Assembly: GCA_023433835.1 (NCBI GenBank)
Contig: JAEYTW010000388.1
Coordinates: 1-10,725, forward strand
From: Pseudomonadota bacterium
GTDB lineage: Bacteria; Pseudomonadota; Alphaproteobacteria; Ferrovibrionales; Ferrovibrionaceae
DNA length: 10,725 bases
Reading direction: 5' to 3'
Under the pieces are notes generated by a model. That model ran no database searches and was not told the DNA's origin. It was given only the letters and a program-made list of their open reading frames with translations. Of the stretch, positions 1-6,504 are shown piece by piece. Position 1 is the stretch's first letter; every line of letters starts with the position of its first letter. The position numbers were made by a program, and so were the translations under genes.

Positions 1-380
1 CCGCCGCGCCGGGCGGGGCGACGGAAGGATTCTATTCCGGCTCGGTCAACTTCCTGCCCTACATGGAGACGGCCAAGCCCGAGGTGCAGGAATGGCTGAA
101 GGCCTATAAGGAAAAGTTCAAGACCGATATCAATGCCGGGTCGATGTATGGCTGGGCCGGTGCCGATTTGACGGTGATGGCGCTGGATCGCGCCGGCAAG
201 AACGTCACGGTCGACGGCTTCATCAAGGCGATGGAAGGCATCACCGGCTATCGCGACATGTTCGGCGGCCCCACCGCCTCGTTCAGCGCGACCAATCACA
301 AGGGCACAGGCGCGGCCTATCTGAACATCGTCAAAGGCGGCAAGTGGGAGCCGGTGATGACCGAACCGCTGATGAACTGA
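1..380 (+). CDS. ABC transporter substrate-binding protein, branched-chain amino-acid type (3' part)
   Basis: This is the C-terminal part of a periplasmic type I substrate-binding protein that would deliver a solute, typically an amino acid or amide, to a Liv-type ABC importer. The gene is cut by the window edge. The open frame runs from base 3 without a start codon of its own, so the ATG at 63 is internal. About 125 residues are visible. They include a conserved F-Y-S-G-S stretch near the start, a helix with EVQEWLKAYKEKF, a MYGWAGADLTVMALDRAG helix typical of the second lobe of this family, and a terminal strand pattern YLNIVKGGKWEPV followed by a short tail. The stop (378-380) is followed after 6 nt by a strong intrinsic terminator, so this gene ends its transcription unit. 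The substrate cannot be read from this fragment. The family call is from recognised sequence pattern; the ligand is unknown. Confidence 0.85.
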   Translation, partial: AAPGGATEGFYSGSVNFLPYMETAKPEVQEWLKAYKEKFKTDINAGSMYGWAGADLTVMALDRAGKNVTVDGFIKAMEGITGYRDMFGGPTASFSATNHKGTGAAYLNIVKGGKWEPVMTEPLMN

Positions 381-386
381 CGATCC

Positions 387-420
387 GGCGGCCGCTCGAA
401 CCGCGAGTGGCCGCCTTTAT
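387..420 (+). terminator. Intrinsic terminator of the substrate-binding protein gene
   Basis: A 12-bp stem (GGCGGCCGCTCG at 387-398 against CGAGTGGCCGCC at 404-415, with one internal G-T wobble) has a 5-nt loop and is followed by TTTAT. It begins 6 nt after the stop codon. This is a textbook rho-independent terminator and isolates the upstream gene from the region that follows. Confidence 0.88.
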
Positions 421-588
421 CCACCGTGAAGCGCATCGCTGCCACTGGTCCCGGTCGTCATGCGCTCGGCTTGGCCCCAGCTTCACCTTTCCGGGCAGGC
501 TACCCGCGACATTCCACATAAAGACACATGCTGGCATACCACGTCGGGGGCATTGCGGCGCGAAGAGGGCGCATTTTTTCGCTGAAGT
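421..588. other. Non-coding spacer without a recognised gene
   Basis: No credible coding frame or RNA gene was found here. The stretch is less GC-rich in its last third. A weak 4-bp GCGC/GCGC hairpin (558-561 with 569-572) is followed by six T residues (574-579). It could end a short transcript, but the stem is too small to call a terminator with confidence. Confidence 0.5.
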
Positions 589-626
589 TGTAATGAATTG
601 TAACGGTAATTGTAAAAAGATGTAAC
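589..626 (+). promoter_or_regulatory. Four-hexamer TGTAA array, probable OmpR/PhoB-family operator
   Basis: Four direct hexamers are seen: TGTAAT (589), TGTAAC (599), TGTAAA (611) and TGTAAC (621). Start-to-start distances are 10, 12 and 10 bp, so two 10-bp-spaced pairs repeat at exactly 22 bp. Winged-helix response regulators of the OmpR/PhoB family bind as head-to-tail dimers to direct repeats of about 10-11 bp, often in tandem 22-bp units as in pho boxes. The array lies upstream of the large secreted-protein gene and next to a plausible -10 element. The particular regulator is not identifiable. The same architecture recurs at 5374-5411. Confidence 0.65.
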
Positions 627-650
627 TCAGATCCAGATCGACTGTTTATT
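621..650 (+). promoter_or_regulatory. Possible promoter of the large secreted-protein gene
   Basis: The last hexamer of the array (TGTAAC, 621-626) could stand in for a -35 element. An 18-bp spacer separates it from TTTATT (645-650), the best -10-like sequence of this leader. Overlap of an activator site with a poor -35 is typical of promoters driven by OmpR/PhoB-family regulators. Transcription would begin near 657, giving a leader of about 140 nt. This is an inference from spacing and AT content. Confidence 0.35.
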
Positions 651-656
651 GCAGCC

Positions 657-796
657 GTTGAACACCGCTGATTTCCGCCAGATCGCGCCTTTTGAAAGGA
701 AGATGGTCCTCACTTCTGCCTTTAGGCGGTATTGGGGAGCGCTCCTCATGCGTGATAGGCCCCGGTATCCGGAGTTTGGGAATTCGGGGGATGGAG
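657..796 (+). other. Long 5' leader of the large secreted-protein gene
   Basis: About 140 nt lie between the inferred transcription start and the chosen ATG. A perfect 10-bp palindrome GGAGCGCTCC is at 736-745. No known riboswitch consensus was recognised. The reading frame of the downstream gene stays open back to a TTG at 692, but the signal peptide begins only at 791/797, so this segment is treated as untranslated. Confidence 0.4.
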
Positions 797-3700
797 ATGG
801 CGGTGCGTCGAGTTATTTCATGGCGCGGGTTGTGCGCGGTTTTGTTGATCACGGCCCTGGCCGGGTTGACGCCGGTGGCTGTGCAGGCCGCCCCCGACGT
901 GACGATTTCGGGCCAGATCTTCGGCATTGCCCGGGATGGCGGGAGCGCGGAAACCGCGGCGGCAATCCAGATCTCCGCCTCGGTCACCGATAGTGACGGC
1001 AATACCTATGCCGCCGGTACGTTCGTGCCGGGCGTGCTCGCCATCCTCTCCGTCGGCGAGAAGGCCGACGGCACGCCGGTGACGATCCAGTCGCCATCGA
1101 ATGCCGGCCTGGGTTTTGTCGCCAAGTTCGACAAGGACGGCAAGGTCGTTTGGGCGAACTCGTTCAACAATACCGCGACCAGCAGCGGGACCCCGAACTA
1201 CACGATCAGCGCCATCGCCATCGACAGCGCCTCGAACGTCTACGTTGCCGCACAGTTGACCGGTGTGGCCGCCTTCATCCTGCCCTCGACCAGTCTGGTC
1301 CGGGCGGGTAGCACCGACTCCTTCCTGATGAAGATCCCGGCGGCCGGCGGGTCGCCGAGCGTGGTACAGAAGTACGGCGCCGCCAACTTCGCCGTGAAGG
1401 TGACCAGCGTCGCCGTCGATTCCGCCAACAATGTGTTCATCGGCGGCAACATCAACGGCACCACCACCGGCACTTACGCATCCAATATCCAGTTCTCCGG
1501 CGATCCCTCCGTCCACGACGGCTTCATCGCCAAGGTGGACTCGACCCTCGCCGTACCAAACACATTCGCCTCCATCACCTATAGCGGCGCCACTGCGCCT
1601 ACGAACGTCGACATCCAGTCCATGGTCGCCGACAGCGACGGCTACATCTACACGGTCGGCCAGTTCGCCGGCGACGACATCTTCACGCCGTTCGTCATGA
1701 ACAGGTCGGGCACGGGCAGCACCGACATGTTCGCGCTGCGCCACCATGGCGGCACGATGACCGAGCAGTGGAACAAGCAATACGGCGGCGGGGCGGGGGC
1801 CACCCTTCTTCCCGCGATGATCGCCGTCGATGCGTCCAACATTTACATCAGCGGCGGTATGACCACCTCGGCGACGATCGGAGCGCTGCCGGCGATGACG
1901 CTGCTCGGCAACTCCGACGGTTTGGTGCTGAAGGCGAACAAGCTGACCGGCGTCGCTGCATGGGCCAAGAACTTCGGCGGAGCCGGCGCCACCACCAACA
2001 GCGTTTCCGCCCTCGGCGTCGATGCGTCAGGCGAACTCCGTGTCGGCGCCCTGTTCGTGAGCGGCGACCTGACCCAGCCGCCCCTGGCGCGGGTCGGTTC
2101 CGGCGTTACGAGGAGTGTGGCCATTCTCGGCCTGTCCTCCAGCGGCAGTTTCACCGTTGCCAAGGCCAGCGGTGCCGCCGTTGGCATCAATGTCCAGCCA
2201 TCCCGCGGCATCTCGACGGACGGCATGTTCGTCGTCGCCGGTTCGACGAACGACGATCTCTCCACGCCGCCTCTGACGAAAGGCAGCCTTAATACCCGCG
2301 CAGCCCTGATCCTGCGTGCCGCCCCGCCGACCTACACCGTCGCGGTCTCCAAGACCGGCACGGGCGGCGGTACCGTCACCTCGTCGGCCGGCGGCATTTC
2401 GTGCGGCGCGACCTGCACCTCGACCGGTCTCGCCGACAACACCGCCGTCGCGCTGACCGCGACGGCCGATGCCGGTTCGACCTTCACCAGCTGGGGCGGC
2501 GATTGCAGCGGCACGTCGTCGCCATTCAACCTGACCCTGGCGGCGGCCAACGCGACCTGCACGGCGACCTTCACGCTGTCGAACGGCCCGACGCCGCCGA
2601 CGCCGAGCAACCCGAGCACGCCGACCCCGCCGCCGTCCTTCGTGACGAACCCGCCGTCGACCAACGAGAACGTCTCCACGATCGGCAGCGGCTCGGGCAG
2701 CATGTCTTTCGCCTCGTCCTTCGCCAACCCGTCGGGCCTGACCTTCACGGCGGCGCCGGTCGGCGGCGGCAGCCTGCCCAGCTGGATCACCTTCGAGCCG
2801 TCCTCGGCCACGTTCAGCTACAACGTGCCGCTGCCGCCGGACCTGCCGATCCAGCCGCTGGCCGCCGACAGCCGTGCTGCGCGGGCCGACGCGCGGGCCA
2901 ACTGGCCGAACACGGTCTATCCGCTGCTGCTGCGCGTGGCGCAGGTGCCGGTGGTGCTGACCGCAACCGACAAGGCGACCGGCGTCAGCTATTCGTCGAC
3001 GATCCAGATGAGCTTCCATGCCCCGCGCAACCCGGTGGCGATCTCGGCGGTGTCGATGAGCCTCGACCGGGTCTACGGCGACCGCGCCGCGGCCCGCTCG
3101 GCCCTGTCCTATGACGGCGGCCAGATGATCTTCGAGACGGCGGCGACCAACCTGTTTCCCGCGGCATCGAGCCCCTATGGCGACATCGTGCGCTATCACG
3201 GCCTGTCGGGGGCCCGTGACCGGCTGACCCAGACGGCGATCCCCGGCGGCGGCGTTGCCAATGCGGCCAACGGCCTGTCGACCAGCCCGGCGGTCTCTGC
3301 CAACGGCGCCTATGCCGCGTTCGCGTCGGATGCGGCCGGTGTCAGCGTCATTCCGGCCGGTGGCAAGCGCCAGGTCTATCGCACCGCGCTCGGCTATCCG
3401 CGCGTGGCGCTGAACCAGGCGGTGACCCCGGCGGCCGAGATGGTCTCGGCGACGCCGGCGGGCGTCGCCGGCAACGGCCGCTCGGACAATCCGTCGATGT
3501 CGCAGGATGGCCGCTTCGTCGCCTTCGACAGCGATGCGACCAACCTTGGCTGGGTCACCGAGGGCACGCGCAACGTCTGGCGCAAGGACTTGGCGACCGG
3601 CGAGGTCGTGCAGGTCGCGGCCGGCACCAGTCCCTCGATCTCTTGGGATGGCCGCTACGTCGCCTTCGAGGCCGGCGGCCAGGTTCAGGTCAAGGACCTG

Positions 3701-4846
3701 ACCGCCGGCACGGTGAAGGCGATCGGTGCCGGCTCGGCCGCCAGGCTGTCGGCCCGCGGCGACCGCGTTGCATTCGTCTCGGGCACGCAGGTCGTGCAGG
3801 TCGATGTCGTCACCGGCACCCGCCGCTTGGTCGGGACGGGCGAGCAGCCGGCGATGTCGGCCGATGGCCGCTTCGTCGCCTTCCGTTCGGTCGGCACCGC
3901 GGGCAACGGTTTCTCCCAGATCTGGCTGCGCGATGTCGATCGTGGCGTCACCGCGCTGGTGACCCAGACGGCATCGGGTGCCGGCGGCAACGGCGACAGC
4001 CTCTATCCGTCGCTGTCGGGCGACGGCGCGCAGGTCGGCTTCGTCTCGACCGCGACCGATCTGGTCAATGGCACGCCGACCGGCACGCAGGCCTATCTGG
4101 CGGCCAATCCGCTGCCGCTGCCGGAGAAGACCGGCTACTGGTACCTCGCCGCCTCGAACGGCGGCCAGGGCTGGCTGATGGAGCGCTGGGGCAGCCAGGC
4201 TTATGTCGGCGGTCTCGTCTATGACGCGGCCGGTCGCGCCAGCTGGGTGAGCGGCTTCTGCCAGCTGACGGGCCTGACCTGCAGCGGTTCGCTGTCGGTG
4301 CGCACCGGCGGCACGCCGTTCGGCGCGGCCTCGGGCTCCAGCCCGGTGGCCGGCCAGGCGGTCGGCGTCACCCTGACCACGTCGGAAGACGGCCGCAGCA
4401 CCGTGCTGCAGGTCGGCAACGCCGCGGCGCAGACGCTGTCGGTGTTCCCGATCGCCGGGGCCGCGACCACCGGCTTCGCCGGCCTGCCGCAGGCCGGCTG
4501 GTGGATGGAAACCGGGTCGACCGGCGGCAACGGATACTTCGTCGCGGTCGACACCCAGCCGCAATCGGACGGCAGCGTCAGGCAGATGGCCTATGTCTCC
4601 GTGCTGACCTTCGATACCGCCGGCCTGCCGGTCTGGTACTCGTCGCAGGCCGCGCTGGGCAGCGATCTCGCTTTCTCCGGCACCCTGATGCAGTATCTCG
4701 GCGGCGCCCAGTTGGGGCAGGTGCAGGTCGGGGCATCGGGGGCGAGCCCGATGGGCCAGCTGCGCATCGCCTTCACCGGCAACGACACCGCGCAGATCAA
4801 CCTGCCTAACGGGCGGACCGCGAACCTCAGCCGCTTCCGCTTCTGA
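797..4846 (+). CDS. Large secreted mosaic protein with two beta-propellers and duplicated C-terminal module
   Basis: A 1349-residue exported protein of unknown function. Residues 1-31 form a Sec signal peptide (Arg-rich start, hydrophobic core, cleavage after V-Q-A). Residues 35-508 hold six SBBP-type beta-propeller repeats; their D-x-x-N-x-Y/F-x-x-G strands start at residues 68, 146, 211, 282, 347 and 412, about 65-78 apart. Residues 513-597 are an InlB-B-type repeat (TSWGGDCSG, TCTATF, paired Cys). A Pro/Thr-rich linker (597-615) and an Ig/cadherin-like segment with LPSWITFEP follow. A PD40/TolB-like propeller has S-x-D-G-R-x-V-A-F strands near residues 771, 834, 902, 949, 985, 1021 and 1074. 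Two related aromatic modules begin at 1113 (GYWYLAASNGGQGW) and 1234 (GWWMETGSTGGNGYF), ending in RFRF. ATG 797 is chosen because GGGGG lies 6 nt upstream and the signal peptide fits; ATG 791 is the alternative. The TTG at 692 would put about 35 residues before the signal peptide. No lipobox, LPXTG or PEP-CTERM is visible. A surface or extracellular binding role is inference. Confidence 0.85.
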   Translation: MAVRRVISWRGLCAVLLITALAGLTPVAVQAAPDVTISGQIFGIARDGGSAETAAAIQISASVTDSDGNTYAAGTFVPGVLAILSVGEKADGTPVTIQSPSNAGLGFVAKFDKDGKVVWANSFNNTATSSGTPNYTISAIAIDSASNVYVAAQLTGVAAFILPSTSLVRAGSTDSFLMKIPAAGGSPSVVQKYGAANFAVKVTSVAVDSANNVFIGGNINGTTTGTYASNIQFSGDPSVHDGFIAKVDSTLAVPNTFASITYSGATAPTNVDIQSMVADSDGYIYTVGQFAGDDIFTPFVMNRSGTGSTDMFALRHHGGTMTEQWNKQYGGGAGATLLPAMIAVDASNIYISGGMTTSATIGALPAMTLLGNSDGLVLKANKLTGVAAWAKNFGGAGATTNSVSALGVDASGELRVGALFVSGDLTQPPLARVGSGVTRSVAILGLSSSGSFTVAKASGAAVGINVQPSRGISTDGMFVVAGSTNDDLSTPPLTKGSLNTRAALILRAAPPTYTVAVSKTGTGGGTVTSSAGGISCGATCTSTGLADNTAVALTATADAGSTFTSWGGDCSGTSSPFNLTLAAANATCTATFTLSNGPTPPTPSNPSTPTPPPSFVTNPPSTNENVSTIGSGSGSMSFASSFANPSGLTFTAAPVGGGSLPSWITFEPSSATFSYNVPLPPDLPIQPLAADSRAARADARANWPNTVYPLLLRVAQVPVVLTATDKATGVSYSSTIQMSFHAPRNPVAISAVSMSLDRVYGDRAAARSALSYDGGQMIFETAATNLFPAASSPYGDIVRYHGLSGARDRLTQTAIPGGGVANAANGLSTSPAVSANGAYAAFASDAAGVSVIPAGGKRQVYRTALGYPRVALNQAVTPAAEMVSATPAGVAGNGRSDNPSMSQDGRFVAFDSDATNLGWVTEGTRNVWRKDLATGEVVQVAAGTSPSISWDGRYVAFEAGGQVQVKDLTAGTVKAIGAGSAARLSARGDRVAFVSGTQVVQVDVVTGTRRLVGTGEQPAMSADGRFVAFRSVGTAGNGFSQIWLRDVDRGVTALVTQTASGAGGNGDSLYPSLSGDGAQVGFVSTATDLVNGTPTGTQAYLAANPLPLPEKTGYWYLAASNGGQGWLMERWGSQAYVGGLVYDAAGRASWVSGFCQLTGLTCSGSLSVRTGGTPFGAASGSSPVAGQAVGVTLTTSEDGRSTVLQVGNAAAQTLSVFPIAGAATTGFAGLPQAGWWMETGSTGGNGYFVAVDTQPQSDGSVRQMAYVSVLTFDTAGLPVWYSSQAALGSDLAFSGTLMQYLGGAQLGQVQVGASGASPMGQLRIAFTGNDTAQINLPNGRTANLSRFRF

Positions 4847-4868
4847 CGTCCTTGCCTTGACGTGACGG

Positions 4869-4904
4869 GGGACGGCCTGCTACCGCGGGCCGTCCCTTTC
4901 TATT
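4869..4904 (+). terminator. Intrinsic terminator between the large secreted-protein gene and the OsmC-family gene
   Basis: A perfect 9-bp stem, GGGACGGCC (4869-4877) with GGCCGTCCC (4888-4896), has a 10-nt loop and is followed by TTTCTATTT. It starts 22 nt after the stop of the large gene. The T-tract runs directly into the OsmC-family ribosome-binding site (GGAGG, 4906-4910), so the terminator also forms the immediate leader of the next gene. Confidence 0.82.
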
Positions 4905-4916
4905 TGGAGGTTCGCC

Positions 4917-5336
4917 ATGAAGGCGCGGGCAGTGTGGGTCGACGGGCGCATGTTCGTCGGTGAATCGGGCAGCGGCCATACCGCCGTCATGGACGGCGCG
5001 CCGGAGGCGGGCGGCCGCAATCTCGGCATCCGGCCGATGGAGATGCTGCTGCTGGGCCTGGCCGGCTGCACCGCGTTCGACGTGGTGATGATCCTCGAGA
5101 AGGGCCGCGAGGCCGTCACCGACTGCGTCGTCGAAGTCGATGCCGAGCGCGCCGACAGCGAACCCAAGGTCTTCACCCGCATCAACCTGCGCTACATCGT
5201 CAAGGGCCGCAACCTGGCCCATGACAAGGTCGAGCGCGCGGTCAAACTCTCGGCCGACAAGTACTGCTCGGCCTCGATCATGCTGGGCAAGACCGCCGAA
5301 ATGCATCACGAGATCGTCGTCGAGGAAGCGGCCTGA
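4917..5336 (+). CDS. OsmC-family protein
   Basis: A 139-residue protein of the OsmC/Ohr superfamily. Its length and the LLLGLAGCTAFDVVMIL helix resemble the YhfA-like branch rather than classical Ohr. The two superfamily cysteines are present: Cys51 at the start of the central helix (LAGCTAFD) and Cys117 (DKYCSASIML). In characterised members this pair reduces organic hydroperoxides in the cytoplasm, but YhfA-like proteins are mostly uncharacterised, so peroxide reduction is inference. No signal peptide is present. The start is firm: ATG 4917 has GGAGG 6 nt upstream. The gene follows the large secreted-protein gene by 70 nt with a terminator in between. It has no convincing promoter of its own, which leaves read-through or a weak promoter within the upstream gene. 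It is convergent with the quinone oxidoreductase gene. Confidence 0.92.
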   Translation: MKARAVWVDGRMFVGESGSGHTAVMDGAPEAGGRNLGIRPMEMLLLGLAGCTAFDVVMILEKGREAVTDCVVEVDAERADSEPKVFTRINLRYIVKGRNLAHDKVERAVKLSADKYCSASIMLGKTAEMHHEIVVEEAA

Positions 5337-5373
5337 CGCCGGACTTCGCCGATCTCGGCATTGACGGGGCGGA

Positions 5374-5411
5374 TGTAACGGTTGGTAACGGCAACTGTAC
5401 CCTGATGTAAC
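5374..5411 (+). promoter_or_regulatory. Second four-hexamer TGTAAC array with identical spacing
   Basis: Hexamers TGTAAC (5374), GGTAAC (5384), TGTACC (5396) and TGTAAC (5406) are spaced 10, 12 and 10 bp, exactly as in the array at 589-626. The two 38-bp blocks match at 28 positions, mostly in the hexamers and in the central GTAACGG-AA-TGTA core. Both point the same way. This copy lies between the convergent 3' ends of the OsmC-family and oxidoreductase genes, 37 nt after one stop and 3 nt from the other. No AT-rich -10 follows on either strand. It is probably a binding site for the same response regulator; its target is unclear. Confidence 0.55.
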
Positions 5412-5414
5412 GGC

Positions 5415-6413
5415 CTAGCCGATCTCGACGACGATCTTGCCGGTGGCCGTGCCGGTCTTCACCGCCTCATGCGCGGCCTCGGCCTGATCGAACCTGAACC
5501 GGCGGGGATCGAGGGACGGCATCAGCCGGCCTGTATCGGCCAAGCCACCGATACGGCGCAGGATCTGGCCATGCTCGGCCCGGCCGACGCCCGTCAATAG
5601 CGGCAGCAGCGTGAAGACACCCGAGTAGCTCGCCGCCCGGAACGACAGCGGCGCCAGCGCATGGGTGCTCCAGCCCAGGCAGGAGACGACATGACCGTTC
5701 CGCCGCACCGCGCGGAACGAGGCGTCCAGCACCGGGCCGCCGACGGTATCGTAGACCAGGTCGAAGCCATGGCCGGCGGTGAGCCGGCCGACATAATCCT
5801 CGACCGTCTCGGCGCGGTAGTCGATCGCCGTGGCGCCGAGGCCCTCGATGCGCTCGCGATCGGCCGCCGAACCGGTCGCGAACACGGTCGCGCCGGCCGC
5901 GCGGGCGATCTGGACCGCGATATGGCCGACCCCGCCGGCGCCGCCCTGGACCAGCACGGTCTCACCCATCGCGACACGGCCACGATCTACCAGGCCTTCC
6001 CAGGCGGTGATGGCGATCAGCGGCAGGGCGGCGGCGTCGCGCATCGACAGCGCCTTGGGCTTCGGGGCCAGCAGATCGGCATCGACCGCGGCGTACTCGG
6101 CCAAGCTGCCCTGGTGGCCGCCGACACCGCCGGCCATGCCGTAGACCTCGTCACCCGGCGCGAAGGCGGTGACGCCGGGGCCGGTACCAATCACCGTGCC
6201 GGCGAGATCAAGGCCGAGGACGGCGGGCAACGGGTGACGGGCGTGGGCCGCCTCGCCGGCGCGGATCTTCAGGTCCAGCGGATTGACCGCGCTGGCGGCG
6301 ATGCGGACCAGCACCTGACCGGCCGCGGGTACCGGGCGGAGGCGTTCGGCAGGGGTCAAAGGGCCGTTGGGATGATCGACGACCAGGACGGTCATGGCGG
6401 GTTCGCGGGACAT
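5415..6413 (-). CDS. Zinc-independent NAD(P)H:quinone oxidoreductase, medium-chain dehydrogenase/reductase family
   Basis: A 332-residue cytoplasmic oxidoreductase of the MDR superfamily, quinone-reductase branch, which typically uses NADPH to reduce quinones or activated double bonds. The N-terminal GroES-like domain carries SAVNPLDLKIRAG and LPAVLGLDLAGTV (residues 41-76). The Rossmann domain has VQGGAGGVGHIAVQIA (residues 155-170). The Cys/His ligands of zinc alcohol dehydrogenases are absent; only one cysteine is seen. Length and the C-terminal GTATGKIVVEIG match the family. The start is ATG 6413, with GGAG 6 nt upstream; an in-frame TTG at 6425 lies upstream of that site and is rejected. 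The gene is divergent from a LysR-type regulator gene, a common regulator/target arrangement, so control by that protein is likely. Its leader contains an 11-bp inverted repeat that would mask the ribosome-binding site. The physiological substrate is unknown. Confidence 0.93.
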   Translation of the reverse strand: MSREPAMTVLVVDHPNGPLTPAERLRPVPAAGQVLVRIAASAVNPLDLKIRAGEAAHARHPLPAVLGLDLAGTVIGTGPGVTAFAPGDEVYGMAGGVGGHQGSLAEYAAVDADLLAPKPKALSMRDAAALPLIAITAWEGLVDRGRVAMGETVLVQGGAGGVGHIAVQIARAAGATVFATGSAADRERIEGLGATAIDYRAETVEDYVGRLTAGHGFDLVYDTVGGPVLDASFRAVRRNGHVVSCLGWSTHALAPLSFRAASYSGVFTLLPLLTGVGRAEHGQILRRIGGLADTGRLMPSLDPRRFRFDQAEAAHEAVKTGTATGKIVVEIG

Positions 6414-6442
6414 GGTGATCTCCAATGACGATGGAGATCACC
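6414..6442. repeat. 11-bp perfect inverted repeat at the oxidoreductase start
   Basis: GGTGATCTCCA (6414-6424) and TGGAGATCACC (6432-6442) are exact reverse complements with a 7-nt spacer. The arm adjacent to the oxidoreductase ATG contains its GGAG ribosome-binding site. In the minus-strand mRNA the two arms would form a hairpin that buries this site; as DNA the dyad could be an operator. Both readings are inference. Confidence 0.85.
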
Positions 6443-6466
6443 GTGGAGCATGCGGGATTGAATGAA

Positions 6467-6496
6467 AATAGACTTTGCTGTTCGATATTCATGCAA
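6467..6496 (-). promoter_or_regulatory. Possible promoter of the quinone oxidoreductase gene
   Basis: On the minus strand TTGCAT (6491-6496) and TCTATT (6467-6472) are separated by 18 bp. Each matches the sigma-70 consensus at four of six positions. A start near 6460 would include the inverted repeat at 6414-6442 in the leader. This region is the most AT-rich part of the intergenic gap, but the match is moderate. Confidence 0.3.
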
Positions 6497-6504
6497 TAAT
6501 GCAT
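6491..6504. promoter_or_regulatory. Dyad at the LysR-type regulator start
   Basis: ATGCA (6491-6495) and TGCAT (6500-6504) are an inverted pair with a 4-nt ATAA centre, overlapping the first ATG of the regulator. It lies between the divergent genes and overlaps the -35 element proposed for the oxidoreductase. LysR-type proteins bind interrupted dyads of about this size (T-N11-A type); here the T-to-A distance is one short, so the assignment is tentative. Confidence 0.3.

Noticed and set aside
692..796. TTG 692 as start of the large secreted protein
   Set aside because: It would place about 35 non-conserved residues in front of a clear signal peptide. ATG 797 (or 791) gives a normal exported N-terminus.
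703..993. Possible 96-codon ORF beginning at ATG 703, out of frame with the large gene
   Set aside because: It has AGGA only 2 nt before the ATG, overlaps the signal-peptide region of the large gene by about 200 nt, and its translation becomes Arg/Gly-rich shadow sequence. An upstream regulatory ORF cannot be excluded but is not supported.
2027..4564. 845-residue open frame on the minus strand
   Set aside because: It is antisense to the large secreted-protein gene. Its Arg/Ala/Gly-rich, low-complexity translation has no recognisable domain, as expected from GC-rich codon bias.
5661..6428. 255-residue plus-strand frame
   Set aside because: It is antisense to the quinone oxidoreductase gene, which has full family motifs; the frame carries no recognisable signature.
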